A stretch of DNA of 64,000 nucleotides from Halotia branconii CENA392 (lineage in GTDB: Bacteria > Cyanobacteriota > Cyanobacteriia > Cyanobacteriales > Nostocaceae). Of this stretch, positions 38,801 through 48,108 are shown one piece after another. The notes below the pieces were generated by a model. It did not search any database. It had not been told where the DNA came from and saw nothing but the letters and a program-made list of their open reading frames with translations. The position numbers and the translations under genes are program-made. Numbering within the stretch: position 1 is the first letter of the stretch; the number at the start of each line of letters is the position of its first letter. Location of the stretch: positions 1 to 64,000 of the forward strand of contig NZ_CP124543.1 in NCBI RefSeq assembly GCF_029953635.1, in the 5' to 3' direction.

Positions 38801-41758
38801 ATGAGTGGTTTATTGCCCAAGCAGCCAGATACTATCCGTCATTTTTTAGCTTCTTATTTTCCGATTTTTGGTGAAGACGATCGCCCTTCTAATGTTGGCA
38901 CAGTGATCATAGAAATTAGTGACCGCAAACATGCAGAACAAAAACTGCGCCTAGCCAACGAACGCCTAGAATATTTCCTTACTTCTAGCCCTGTAGTCAT
39001 TTATAGCTGCAAAATCACAGGAGATTTTGGTACTACCTATATTAGTGATAACGTTAAGGCAATGATTGGCTATGATGCATCAGAATTTTTAGAAAACTCT
39101 AGTTTTTGGATGCAGCACGTCCACCCAGAAGATATAGAACGGATCTTAGGAAAAATTTCTTCACCACCTTCCAACCAGGAGTCTAAATCTTACGAATACC
39201 GCTTTCTGCACACTGACGGAACTTATCATTGGTTTTATGATCAAGTCAGGTTAATTTGTGACGAAGTTGGCAACCCAATCGAGTATGTTGGTTATTGGGC
39301 AGACATCAACGATCGCAAATTAGCAGAACTAGCTTTACAAGAAAGTCAACGGCGATATCAACTTTTAGCTGAAGCTTCACCAGTTTGTATCTTCCACACC
39401 GATATTAATGGCAAAGCCTTATATTTAAATCAGTGCTGGAGTCAGATTACAGGGCTAACCTTAGAAGAGTCACTAGGAAAAGGCTGGACTAAGGCTCTAC
39501 ATCCAGATGACCGCGATCGCGTACTTAATTTATGGTGTGAAACAGCAGCACAGACAAAGCCATATAAATCAGAACATCGCTTCCTACGGCCTGATGGGAC
39601 GGTTATATGGGTAATTTCCCAAGCATTACCAGAAATTGGTGAAGATGGAGAAATTCAAGGCTACATCGGTACAATTACTGATATTACCGAGAGAAAATTG
39701 TCTGAAGAAGCCTTGCGCGAAAGTGCAGAACGAGAAAAAGCGATCGCTCAAGTGATTCAACGGATGCGGCAGACTCTAGATTTAGAGACCATATTCGCGG
39801 CGACAACTCAAGAATTACGGCAAGTACTCAACTGTGATCGTGTGATTGTTTATCGCTTCAATCCCCATTGGAGTGGCGAATTTGTTGCCGAATCGGTAGG
39901 AGAAGATTGGATTTCGTTAATCGAAGAACACAATAATGATCCCAATCTCACACAGGGAGCCTTAGAAAATGGTCGTTGTGTTTTAAACATGTTAGATAGA
40001 GCAGATCACCAAGATGGGTACATACAAGGTGCAGGTTTTAGCTGTGTTTCAGATATTTATCAAGCTGGGTTAGATTCTCGTTACATTCAACTTTTGGAGC
40101 GTTTTCAGGCCAAAGCTTATATTATTGTTCCTATTTTATATGGAAGTGAACTCTGGGGATTATTAGCAAGTTATCAAAATTCTAGTCCTCGCCAATGGAA
40201 AACAGGAGAGGTCAATATTGTAGTTCAAATTAGCAATCAATTGGGAGTTGCTTTGCAGCAGGCACAATTGCTGGCACAAACTCAAAGACAGTCACAAGCA
40301 TTACAACAAGCTGTGATTGCAGCTGATGCTGCTAACCGTGCTAAAAGCGAATTTCTTGCCAACATGAGCCATGAACTGCGAACCCCACTTAACGCCATCC
40401 TCGGTTTTACCCAAATTATGAGCCGGGACAATTCCCTATCCGGCGAACATCAAGATAATTTAGTAATTATCAATCGGGCTGGTGAACATCTTCTGGGCTT
40501 AATCAACGACATTCTCGAAATGTCAAAAATTGAAGCTGGCAGAACTACATTAAATATCAGCAGTTTTGACTTAATTCGGCTTTTGCAAAATTTAGAAGAG
40601 ATGTTACGCTTCCGCGCTACTTCTAAAAATCTCCAACTGATATTTGAATATACTGCCAATATTCCCCAATATGTACAAACTGATGAAAGCCGACTCCGCC
40701 AAGTCTTGCTCAATCTTTTGGGAAATGCGATTAAATTTACTGATATTGGTAGTGTAACGCTACGTGTGGTAATGGTAGATAGGGGAGAATTTTCTCAATC
40801 CTTAATTTTTGAGATACAAGACACTGGTGCTGGTATTTCTCCCCAAGAAATTAACTTACTTTTTGAAGCTTTTGGACAAACTGAAGCCGGACGAACCTCT
40901 CAACAAGGAACAGGATTAGGTTTAGCAATTAGCCGCAAATATGTACAACTGTTGGGGGGAGATATTACTGTTAATAGTACTTTGGGTTTAGGCAGTACAT
41001 TTACATTTGATATTCAAATTAGTTTAGCTGAGTCCGGCGAAATTCAGCCAAAGCCAACTCAACACCAAGTTATTGGTTTAGCGTCAGAACAAAAAGAATA
41101 CCGGATCTTGGTAGTTGATGATGTTGTAAATAATCGTTTAGTGCTAGTTAGACTACTTACGTCCATTGGTTTTGCTGTGCGAGAAGCTGGAAATGGCCAA
41201 GAAGCGATCGCTAAATGGATGGAATGGCATCCACACCTGATTTTCATGGATATGCGGATGCCGATTATGGATGGTTACGAAGCTACAAGAGTAATTAAAA
41301 CTAGAGAAATGATACATGGAAATAATACCCAGCCTATCATTATTGCTCTAACTGCTAATGCTTTCGAGGAACAACGAGAAGCAATGATCGAAGCAGGTTG
41401 TGATGATTTGATTAATAAACCCTTCCGTGAAAAACAAATACTAGAACAACTCAGTAAATATCTAGGAGTTCGATATCTTTATCAAGAAGAAAGTAATCAA
41501 GTTATAAATACAGATAAACAAGCTCAAGAACAAAGTCTGACTTTTGATACTTTCCTACCTTTGTTATCTCAAATATCAGATGAATGGGTGGCAGAATTAC
41601 ACAATGCTGCTGCTCAATGTAGCGATGATCTGATTCTACAATTGATTGAGCAAATGCCTTCAGATAATTCTACTCTTCAAATGTTTTTAACAGATTTAGC
41701 TCATAACTTCCAGTTTGAAAAAATTATGGAACTGGCAAATACAGTTTTTAATAAATAA
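35855..41758 (+). CDS. Hybrid sensor histidine kinase, REC-PAS/GAF array-HK-REC
   Basis: 1967 residues from the ATG at 35855 (MIKDIQQIKILLVDD); an earlier ATG at 35792 adds a poor hydrophobic tail. Approximate order: REC (8-125, LLDILMPEMNG), PAS (175-295), GAF (302-460), PAS (480-600), GAF (602-770), four PAS domains (775-1285), a phytochrome-like GAF (1303-1480), HisKA with SHELRTPLN (His near 1505), HATPase_c (1586-1700, GTGLGLAIS), REC (1748-1865, FMDMRMPIMDG) and a short helical tail. It is a cytoplasmic multi-input kinase with no membrane segment. No partner regulator is adjacent, so the signal is unknown. The GAF at 1303-1480 lacks an obvious bilin-binding Cys context. Confidence 0.9.
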   Translation: MIKDIQQIKILLVDDCPEDLQFLSDILLAQGYQLQTVTSGQLAIDEVLNLTPDLILLDILMPEMNGYEVYQKLKANQNTQNIPIIFLGTLDHLSKNFNFFQLGVDYINKPLHSEEVLVRIQNQLTLQNLQKQLRYQNKQLEIALAQVKLLTSETCKNEASWRDCIQVESALKASERKYRHLVETSQDIIWSLDVSGRITFINSAVKRVCGYEPQEIIGCSWFDFILPEQVAHVQQIFGCLVNGEPIFQHEITCIAKDGYSLHLMLNAIALRNEDNLIIGVTGTASDITEHKRVEQALKANTVKLRNYNLVITKLAKNQLLYQGDLKAALSAITEVGAKNIAVERASVWLYDETATRFECLDLFEESRNQHSEGFSLSTSDYPAYFHALQQDEVIAADDAYSDPRTKQFSESYLAPLCITSMLDTPIRLAGKTVGVLCLEAVRVTHSWTLEDENFARSLGHLVSLALEARERQRAEAARRASEEKLASAFRSSPDPIALATFPKTRYIEVNDSFCRLFGYSRSQVIGRTNKELNIWVNQEECSFLAQFIQHHKAIRNYEVDFRTASKEVKTALFSAEMIDIDGQQYVLGTAKDITERKQAENESRLLLLTSQAITRAIDVDSALVTVLRLICNTINWDFGEAWIPSHDGTILEHSLVCYAEESRLEAFCRKSQNFNFAMGVGLPGRVWQCRQPEWIEDVSHIMQPVFLRSPQAAEVGLKAGFGVPILSGSEVLAILVFFKRNAAPVDQRLLLLVGAVAAQLGGLIQRKVAESAHRQSEERLELALEGSDLGLWDWNLRSGKIYRDWRWQKMLGYTDHEIEDNQQAIEQLIHPEDLPTVNSLLDVHFQGTSLVYEVEFRMRCSSGEWKWIQSRGQVVERDEQGKPLRMTGTHKDITERKALEREIALREARLNAFFSSAPVGMSILDHQLRFVQINEQLANINEIPQTDHIGKTIYEVLPQIAHTVTPLCEQVLLTGQPIHNQEMSGLLPKQPDTIRHFLASYFPIFGEDDRPSNVGTVIIEISDRKHAEQKLRLANERLEYFLTSSPVVIYSCKITGDFGTTYISDNVKAMIGYDASEFLENSSFWMQHVHPEDIERILGKISSPPSNQESKSYEYRFLHTDGTYHWFYDQVRLICDEVGNPIEYVGYWADINDRKLAELALQESQRRYQLLAEASPVCIFHTDINGKALYLNQCWSQITGLTLEESLGKGWTKALHPDDRDRVLNLWCETAAQTKPYKSEHRFLRPDGTVIWVISQALPEIGEDGEIQGYIGTITDITERKLSEEALRESAEREKAIAQVIQRMRQTLDLETIFAATTQELRQVLNCDRVIVYRFNPHWSGEFVAESVGEDWISLIEEHNNDPNLTQGALENGRCVLNMLDRADHQDGYIQGAGFSCVSDIYQAGLDSRYIQLLERFQAKAYIIVPILYGSELWGLLASYQNSSPRQWKTGEVNIVVQISNQLGVALQQAQLLAQTQRQSQALQQAVIAADAANRAKSEFLANMSHELRTPLNAILGFTQIMSRDNSLSGEHQDNLVIINRAGEHLLGLINDILEMSKIEAGRTTLNISSFDLIRLLQNLEEMLRFRATSKNLQLIFEYTANIPQYVQTDESRLRQVLLNLLGNAIKFTDIGSVTLRVVMVDRGEFSQSLIFEIQDTGAGISPQEINLLFEAFGQTEAGRTSQQGTGLGLAISRKYVQLLGGDITVNSTLGLGSTFTFDIQISLAESGEIQPKPTQHQVIGLASEQKEYRILVVDDVVNNRLVLVRLLTSIGFAVREAGNGQEAIAKWMEWHPHLIFMDMRMPIMDGYEATRVIKTREMIHGNNTQPIIIALTANAFEEQREAMIEAGCDDLINKPFREKQILEQLSKYLGVRYLYQEESNQVINTDKQAQEQSLTFDTFLPLLSQISDEWVAELHNAAAQCSDDLILQLIEQMPSDNSTLQMFLTDLAHNFQFEKIMELANTVFNK

Positions 41759-42156
41759 CCTCAAATAACGTTACCCAATTTATAAGTATCCATCAAATCT
41801 TTTATTTTATTACACTGTTTAATCTAATACCAATTCTGTATAAAGATGCGCTTTAAAAGCGTAGACGCAAAAAGCTTGCCGCAGGCTACCGCAAATATAG
41901 AGACAGGGAAAATTAAGCGCAGCTTCACGAATAAACGGTATAAGTTGTTGTGCATTTAAATTGCATAAAGGACTTTCAAGGAATAAAATCACCAATTACA
42001 ATAATGATAATCATTCTGAGGAAAATGAGAAGCAGCAAAATTCCCCATTTTGGATACAATTACCGATGATTCGGCTAACTTTAAAGATAAAAAATTATTT
42101 ACCATAAATAGAGAAATTCAAATTTCAATTTAGAAATAGTTTGTGAGTAAATATTT
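41759..42156. other. Non-coding spacer with degenerate repeats
   Basis: About 400 bp. Near 41850-41895 it contains a GCGTAGACGCAAAAAGCTTGC / CCGCAGGCTACCGC-type palindromic repeat of the kind scattered between Nostoc genes. The last 150 bp are AT-rich and probably carry the promoter of the next gene. No gene seen. Confidence 0.5.
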
Positions 42157-43062
42157 ATGAAAGTTATAGTGACAGGTTCTTTAGGAAATATTAGTAAACC
42201 ACTGACACAAGAGTTAGTGAAAAAAGGGCATCAGGTGATGGTTATCAGCAGCAAAGCCGAAAGGCAGAAAAATATTGAAGCTCTAGGCGCAAAAGCTGCT
42301 ATTGGCACAATGGAAGACGCTGGCTTTCTATCAGCGACTTTTAAAGGCGCAGATGTCGTTTATGTGATGGAATCGCTTGCCCCCGATGCTTTCTTCGACC
42401 CGAATGTTGATGCGATCGCAGCTATCACCGAGATTGGCAAAAACTACAAACAAGCCATTGAACAATCGGGCGTAAAACGTGTCGTGCATCTCAGCAGTAT
42501 CGGCGCACATACCGACCAGGGCAACGGTCTCATTACTTTCCATTACAATGTGGAAAACATTTTGAGTCAATTACCTGCTGATGTTTCCATCAAATTTATG
42601 CGACCGGTTGGATTTTACACGGTAATGTTTTCGTTTATCCAAGTCATCAAACAACAAGGTGCAATCATCCAAAACTATGGCGGCGATGAAAAAGAACCGT
42701 GGGTTTCACCTTTGGACATCGCGGCTGTCATTGCCGAAGAAATTGAAAAACCTTTTGACGGCAGAGAAGTTCGTTACATTGCCAGCGATGAAATGTCGCC
42801 AAACGAAGTAGCCAAACTGTTGGGCGAAGCGATTGGAAAACCTGATTTAAAATGGTTGGTCATCCCTGACGAACAATTTCTGACCAGTTTGATAGCAAAC
42901 AAAATGAACCCGCAGACAGCCAAAGGTTTCGTGGAGTTAAATGCCGCACGAGTTAGCGGTGTGATGTACGAAGATTATTTCCGCCACAAACCAATTTTAG
43001 GAAAAGTAAAACTAAAGGATTTTGCCGCAGAGTTTGCCGCAGAATACTATAAAAAGGTTTAA
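42157..43062 (+). CDS. NmrA-like NAD(P)-binding oxidoreductase/sensor
   Basis: 301 residues. The N-terminal Rossmann motif is VIVTGSLGNISKPLTQEL (a GxxGxx variant) and VVHLSSIGAH follows near residue 108, as in NmrA/atypical SDR proteins such as NAD(P)H:quinone reductases of the QOR2 type. No YxxxK catalytic pair is obvious, so it may be a redox sensor. It is eight bases ahead of an AraC-type gene. Codon use and the protein style (IGKNYKQAIEQSGVKRVVHL) look more like Bacteroidota than the neighbours, suggesting transfer as a pair. Confidence 0.75.
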   Translation: MKVIVTGSLGNISKPLTQELVKKGHQVMVISSKAERQKNIEALGAKAAIGTMEDAGFLSATFKGADVVYVMESLAPDAFFDPNVDAIAAITEIGKNYKQAIEQSGVKRVVHLSSIGAHTDQGNGLITFHYNVENILSQLPADVSIKFMRPVGFYTVMFSFIQVIKQQGAIIQNYGGDEKEPWVSPLDIAAVIAEEIEKPFDGREVRYIASDEMSPNEVAKLLGEAIGKPDLKWLVIPDEQFLTSLIANKMNPQTAKGFVELNAARVSGVMYEDYFRHKPILGKVKLKDFAAEFAAEYYKKV

Positions 43063-43070
43063 TAAAAATA

Positions 43071-43988
43071 ATGAAAAGCACTCGATTTTTGAGATTCAAA
43101 ACGATCGCCGAATATCATCGGATGATGGGACTCCCTAAACCTGAGCATCCTTTAATCAGCGTGATTAATCTAAAATCCATTAAATATGTGCCTCCCCAAG
43201 AATTAATAAATCTTGTCTTTGATTTCTACGCAATCGCGCTCAAAAGAACACCGAACACTAAATTTAAATACGGTCAGCAAGAGTACGATTTTGATGAAGG
43301 CGTAATGTTTTTTATGTCGCCTGGTCAGGTTTTCGGAGTAGAGATTGATAAAGATGCAGCATCAAAGCGTAGGGGATGGTCACTACTAATCCATCCCGAC
43401 TTTTTATGGAATACATCGCTAGCTAAAACGATCAAGGGATACCAGTATTTCAACTATTCGGTCAATGAAGCTTTGCACCTCTCAGAAAAAGAAGAAGCAA
43501 TCATAAACGATATTATCGAAAATATGGAGCAGGAATATCGTTCCAATATTGATAACTTTAGTCAGGATGTGATTGTTTCACAACTTGAATTACTGCTTAA
43601 TTATTCAAACAGATTTTATCATCGGCAATTTATCACCCGCAAAAAAGCGAACAGTGATTTGCTGGTGAAACTGGAGGATTTATTAAACGAGTACTTTGAT
43701 AGACAAAATGAATTACAATCGGGAATCCCAACCGTCAAATATATTGCCGGTAAATTAAACGTATCGCCGAATTATTTAAGCGATATGTTAAGAACGCTGA
43801 CGGGACAAAACGCTCAACAGCATATCCACAATAAATTAATCGAAAAAGCCAAAGAAACGTTATCCACAACATCGCTTTCAGTCAGCGAAATCGCGTATCG
43901 GCTCGGTTTTGAACATCCGCAGTCGTTTAATAGATTATTTAAGAATAAGACAAGCGTCTCGCCACTCGAATTTAGAAACTCGTTTTGA
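43071..43988 (+). CDS. AraC-family transcriptional regulator
   Basis: 305 residues. The N-terminal ligand-type domain contains LLIHPDFLWNTSLAKTIKGY, characteristic of AraC regulators from Bacteroidota. The C-terminal double HTH runs from about 210 (VKYIAGKLNVSPNYLSDML and SVSEIAYRLGFEHPQSFNRLF). It is probably the regulator of the adjacent NmrA-like gene. The stop is followed directly by a transposase fragment, which may mark the end of the imported segment. Confidence 0.85.
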   Translation: MKSTRFLRFKTIAEYHRMMGLPKPEHPLISVINLKSIKYVPPQELINLVFDFYAIALKRTPNTKFKYGQQEYDFDEGVMFFMSPGQVFGVEIDKDAASKRRGWSLLIHPDFLWNTSLAKTIKGYQYFNYSVNEALHLSEKEEAIINDIIENMEQEYRSNIDNFSQDVIVSQLELLLNYSNRFYHRQFITRKKANSDLLVKLEDLLNEYFDRQNELQSGIPTVKYIAGKLNVSPNYLSDMLRTLTGQNAQQHIHNKLIEKAKETLSTTSLSVSEIAYRLGFEHPQSFNRLFKNKTSVSPLEFRNSF

Positions 43989-44100
43989 GCGATTATGGGA
44001 GGAAGTTAAAAGACATTTAGCGTGTGTAAGCTTTGGAACTATAGATGAGTTAAGACAATTTATATGGAAGCGTTTGGAGAATTGCATCGACTTACTTAGA
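43984..44100 (+). pseudogene. Fragment of an IS630-type transposase C-terminus
   Basis: In the frame that runs past the AraC stop, ERLWEEVKRHLACVSFGTID then ELRQFIWKRLE matches the C-terminal E-x-x-W-x-x-x-K ... F-x-x-x-x-E-L pattern of IS630/DDE transposases. There is no start and the similarity ends after about 35 residues. A different IS630 copy follows on the other strand. Confidence 0.5.
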
Positions 44101-44164
44101 GATTCTCGAACAATGTGCCAAATGGATCAATCAAGGCAAATTAAAAATCCAAGTTAAACCTCGT

Positions 44165-45409
44165 CTAAGTTGAAACCCGTAGTTTTTCCTCATGAGGTTT
44201 CAGATGAGTTGTAACCCACAAACGATCCGCCACGGCATTAAAAGAGGCGTTAATTAGTTGTTGAAAAGCCGAGACCTGTTCAATCAGGTCAGACTGACGC
44301 TCATAGCAAGCTTGATTTGTAACATCTGAGCGTAACCACTGCCACAGATGTTCTACAGGCATAAAATCCGGGCTGTAAGCGGGTAATGGTTTTATCTTTA
44401 TATCCAGTGTTGCAGCCGCATCTTTAACGAACTGTGAGCGGTGATAAGGAGCGCCATCCCAAATCAATGTCATGGGTTGAAAAGGGAATTCGGTTTTGAG
44501 GATATTGAGGACATCAATAGTGTTGAGACCATTGGCACTGTCATAGGGAAAAATTCTGACTTCACCCAGATTATAGATATAGACCCCATAGAAAGATACC
44601 TTGGTTCTTCCGGGAGAACTTGAACTCACCCAAAAACGTTCACCTTTAATCGACCAACCGTAGCCTTCATCAGTATCAAGATGAATATGAGCTTCATCGA
44701 TGTAAATCAGCAGGTCTCCTTGTTGAAGAGCTTTATCGAATAACTCCTGGAGTGTTTCGAGAAACTCGGCACGTTTTTTCGTGTTTGCCTTATTTAGTAG
44801 CTTACGAGCTTTCTTCCAAGACAATCCCAACCCTTTGAGGGTCTTGCGAACAGTATCGCGACAGCAATCGATATTGAATTGGGCTTTGAGCCATGAAACT
44901 AAACGTTTTAAAGTCCAACGGGGTTGATACCATTTCACGAAATTCTTTATACAAATTACTTTTCTTTCTTCCCCTGCCTCCCCTGCTACCTCTGCTCCCC
45001 CTGCTTGCCCATGTGTATCAACTTTAAAGTGAAACGGTATGAGGTTGCTCCTGACGTTGTTGAGGTGGGGTTTTAGCTAATCTCAACCCATCCCGAATCT
45101 GCTGATCTAATGCCTGTTCTATCTCTATAGATAAAGGGGGGGATGCCCACCACTACGTTGGTAAACTAGTGCTTCTTGACCGACTGCATTGTAACGATGT
45201 ACCCATTCCATAACGGTTTGCGGGTTACGCCCTGTTTCCCGTCCCACTTGAGTCGCACTTTTGCCACCACTAATCTCATACAGTGCCATAAATCGCTCAC
45301 GACTACGGGGATGCTCTGCTTTCAATGCTTTTTCTCTCAAAGCTTCTGCACTTTCACCCCAACGACTCCAGTCAACACTCAACATCCTTGTACTAACCTC
45401 AATCACCAC
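44165..45409 (-). pseudogene. Disrupted IS630-family transposase
   Basis: The N-terminal HTH part (94 residues, 45125-45409: KSATQVGRETGRNPQTVMEWVHRYN) and the C-terminal DDE part (257 residues, 44165-44938: DLLIYIDEAHIHLD, MTLIWDGAPYHRS, FMPVEHLWQWL) belong to one protein. Between them the frame shifts at a C7 run near 45136-45142, continues as LSIEIEQALDQQIRDGLRLA, then hits a stop. About 100 bp of unrelated low-complexity repeat (CCCCTGCCTCCCCTGC type, 44965-45010) follow before the DDE part resumes. The transposase is therefore inactive. Confidence 0.75.
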
Positions 45410-45869
45410 TTCTAAAACTTAGGATAGTACCATGCGTGACAAAACTCCACCTTTCAAGATGGACGAGGTTTAATCATCAGTTTCCCCTAAAACAAGCAGC
45501 GAAAGCACACTAATTAATTGAAAGTGGTTCGATGACAGGTAAAATTGTTCTGCTGATTAGCGATGAATGATTGAGCAATTTGCCTAAATTATTTTTGAAA
45601 CGCAGAGGCACGCAGCGAAAAGTGTGGTCTTCTCCCAAGAGGAGACGCTACGCGATGGGGGTTTCCACGCCAGTTGCTACAAGTCGGGTTACCCGACGAC
45701 AGTCGCCTCAAGTCGGGAAACCCTTTCGGCAGTTCCTAATGGGGGAAACCACGCCACTTGGGGAGATCCCAAGACCGCAGTGGCTCCCCAAGACCGGACT
45801 GCCGACGCTCCTGCGTCGCTACCGCTACGCTAACACCACGGCGCTGTCTCCCCAACGCACTGGCTCCCC
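45410..45869. other. Non-coding spacer with Nostoc-type palindromic repeats
   Basis: Contains the outer end of the IS630 copy, then a GC-rich block (45600-45870) of degenerate inverted repeats (GGGGGAAACCACGCC, CTTGGGGAGATCCCAAGA, CGACGCTCCTGCGTCGC). Open frames here on both strands are by-products of the repeats and are not reported as genes. Confidence 0.5.
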
Positions 45870-48095
45870 ATGAACAACTGTTCAAGACAAAGGTTAAATC
45901 CAAAGGTACACAAAGGGGTTTCTCTGCGATACTTTGTGTTTTCCTCTGTAATACTCTGCGTTTTAATAATTCTCCTCTTTCTACCTCTACCAGCCAAGGC
46001 AGCGCAGACACAACCAGAACGCACACCTTTAAACCTAGAATTATTGCAAGAGCGATTACATACACCAATACTTCGTGAAGGCAATTTGACTGTAGATTTA
46101 CGGCAGATGGTAATCGATTTGCGACCGGAAAATGCAGCTTTCCGCGATGCCTTCTACCAAATGTTGCGGAAAGAACTAGGTGCAAAACCTTTAGGTTTAG
46201 ATCTTAGTCAGTCTTTGATTCAAGGAGATTTTGTCGGTAGTGATTTAGGTTTAAGAACGCCTCTATATGCTCAAGCAATAGCTCCTATATTTACCGCCAT
46301 CGAACAAGAACAATTAGAAAGTTTGCGTTCGATTTGCTTACAATCATTAGCGATCGCCTTACCTAATTCTAAGGACTGTCAATCACTTTTGGGAACTGAA
46401 TTAACTAAGTCTAGTGAAATCTCCGTTTTTCGTGGTGCTTTAACGCTGGTGCAAACTCGCTTTACTGGGGAAGTACAGTTTTCAAATACATTTTTTTTGC
46501 AATCTGTCAATGCTCAAGAAGCAACTTTTCTTCAACCCACTAATTGGAATGAAACCAGATTTAGCCGTTCTTTCAGTTTCAAAAATACGACTTTGCGACA
46601 GTTGAGTAATTTTCATGGTAGTGTTTTTTTTAATCAAGCCAATTTTAAACAAACTCAATTTCAAGAAACTGCTGATTTTAATGGCAGCATATTTGTCGAT
46701 ACAGCCAACTTTAACCAAGCCACTTTTAAAAAATTAGCTAAATTTAGTAATGTGCAGTGGCAAAAAAACGCAAACTTTTCAAATGCACGTTTTGCTAATC
46801 AAGCACAATTTACCAAAGCAAATTTTCATCAATTTCTCTTCCTTACAGAAGCGAGTTTTGAACAAGCTGTAACTTTTCGAGAAGCACAGTTTAACCAACC
46901 CGTAAACCTGCGCGGTGCTAGCATTCTCAACCAAGCAGACTTTAGTGATGCGGGGTTTGCGAAAGCAGCTTTTTTAAATGTTCCAGGTTTAACTTTTAAT
47001 TCTAATCAGGCAAAAATTTTAGGTAATCCTGGCGAAATTGGTAAGATGTTTTCTATTCCCAAATTGCAAGGTAATCAAAATATCTTACGGAATTTAGAGC
47101 AAAATTTTCGTCAACAACAACAAGTTACCGATGCTAATCAACTGGAATATACAAAACAGCAACAACGAATTATAGAGTTAAGCTATCGTTTAGTGGCGAC
47201 AAATATCAATAGTGCAAGTTTAACAAAGTTAATTAATTTGGGATTTTCGGCAATTCAGGCACAAGAAATAACTGATCGTCGTGTTATCCAACTATTTCGC
47301 AACAGCAGTGAATTACTTAGCTTAGCAAATATTGACGTAGAAACCTACACTCAAATGCGCGATCGCTTGGTTTTTGCTGAACCTTTATCAATTGGTAGCT
47401 GGTTACTGCAAGCATGGAATTGGTTAGCGTCAAGTGTACTGTTGTTATTAAGTGGTTATGGTACGGATTTTTGGTTAGTGTTTGGTGTGGGAGGACTAGC
47501 GATCGCCTATTTTGGTTTATTATTTTGGTTAGTGGATCGTTATCGCCGCTTACATCCCAAGCCGATTATTCCTACATATTACGAAACAGTGGCGATGTTG
47601 GTCAGTTTTGGCTATTTAACATCCTTCAGCTTACTAGCCATTTTTCGCAGTTCCGCCCAACCTTGGCTGACACTAGGATGTTTGTTAACAATTATTGTTC
47701 CCTTACCAATTGGTTTGTTGTGCCGACTTTACCAACAAGGTCGTTATCACGATTTAATGGATATTTCCTATTTTACAGAAGACGGTAGTCTGCGGCAGTT
47801 ACGATTGTTAATTGGACGCTTACCAGTCATACCGAGAAATAGTATATTCCGGGAACGGTACATGCCTCTATTGGGCGATCGCCGTTGGAATTGGTTGAAT
47901 TACTATGACTTCAGTCTCAATAACCTAGTGCGATTGGGCTTTAATGATATTCGCCTGAGAGATGAACACTTACCAGGGATTATTTCTGCACTTGCATGGT
48001 ATCAGTGGAGTCTAGGCGTAGTTTACATTACGCTAGTTTTGTGGACACTTTCGCGCACAATTCCCGGATTGAACTTACTGATTTACTTGAAGTGA
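45870..48095 (+). CDS. Pentapeptide-repeat membrane protein
   Basis: 741 residues. Signal/anchor segment near 20-45 (YFVFSSVILCVLIILLFLPLPAKA). Residues about 190-370 hold degenerate pentapeptide repeats A-x-F-x-x (FNQANFKQTQFQETADFNGS). A membrane domain with four or five segments follows (LLLLSGYGTDFWLVFGVGGL, ILVTSFSLLAIF-type, LTIIVPLPIGLLC, VVYITLVLWTLS). The beta-helix would be extracytoplasmic. Function unknown; related large membrane-bound pentapeptide proteins are common in heterocystous cyanobacteria. The start may be later, because the upstream region is repeat-rich. Confidence 0.75.
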   Translation: MNNCSRQRLNPKVHKGVSLRYFVFSSVILCVLIILLFLPLPAKAAQTQPERTPLNLELLQERLHTPILREGNLTVDLRQMVIDLRPENAAFRDAFYQMLRKELGAKPLGLDLSQSLIQGDFVGSDLGLRTPLYAQAIAPIFTAIEQEQLESLRSICLQSLAIALPNSKDCQSLLGTELTKSSEISVFRGALTLVQTRFTGEVQFSNTFFLQSVNAQEATFLQPTNWNETRFSRSFSFKNTTLRQLSNFHGSVFFNQANFKQTQFQETADFNGSIFVDTANFNQATFKKLAKFSNVQWQKNANFSNARFANQAQFTKANFHQFLFLTEASFEQAVTFREAQFNQPVNLRGASILNQADFSDAGFAKAAFLNVPGLTFNSNQAKILGNPGEIGKMFSIPKLQGNQNILRNLEQNFRQQQQVTDANQLEYTKQQQRIIELSYRLVATNINSASLTKLINLGFSAIQAQEITDRRVIQLFRNSSELLSLANIDVETYTQMRDRLVFAEPLSIGSWLLQAWNWLASSVLLLLSGYGTDFWLVFGVGGLAIAYFGLLFWLVDRYRRLHPKPIIPTYYETVAMLVSFGYLTSFSLLAIFRSSAQPWLTLGCLLTIIVPLPIGLLCRLYQQGRYHDLMDISYFTEDGSLRQLRLLIGRLPVIPRNSIFRERYMPLLGDRRWNWLNYYDFSLNNLVRLGFNDIRLRDEHLPGIISALAWYQWSLGVVYITLVLWTLSRTIPGLNLLIYLK

Positions 48096-48108
48096 CATCT
48101 GCAACTCT

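Noticed and set aside
45440..45480. Second hammerhead-like core on the minus strand (CTGATGA ... GAAA near 45470)
   Set aside because: No helix II or helix III pairing around the two boxes; it is the end region of the IS630 copy.
45571..46185. Several overlapping frames on both strands
   Set aside because: They are produced by palindromic intergenic repeats and the antisense of the pentapeptide gene start.
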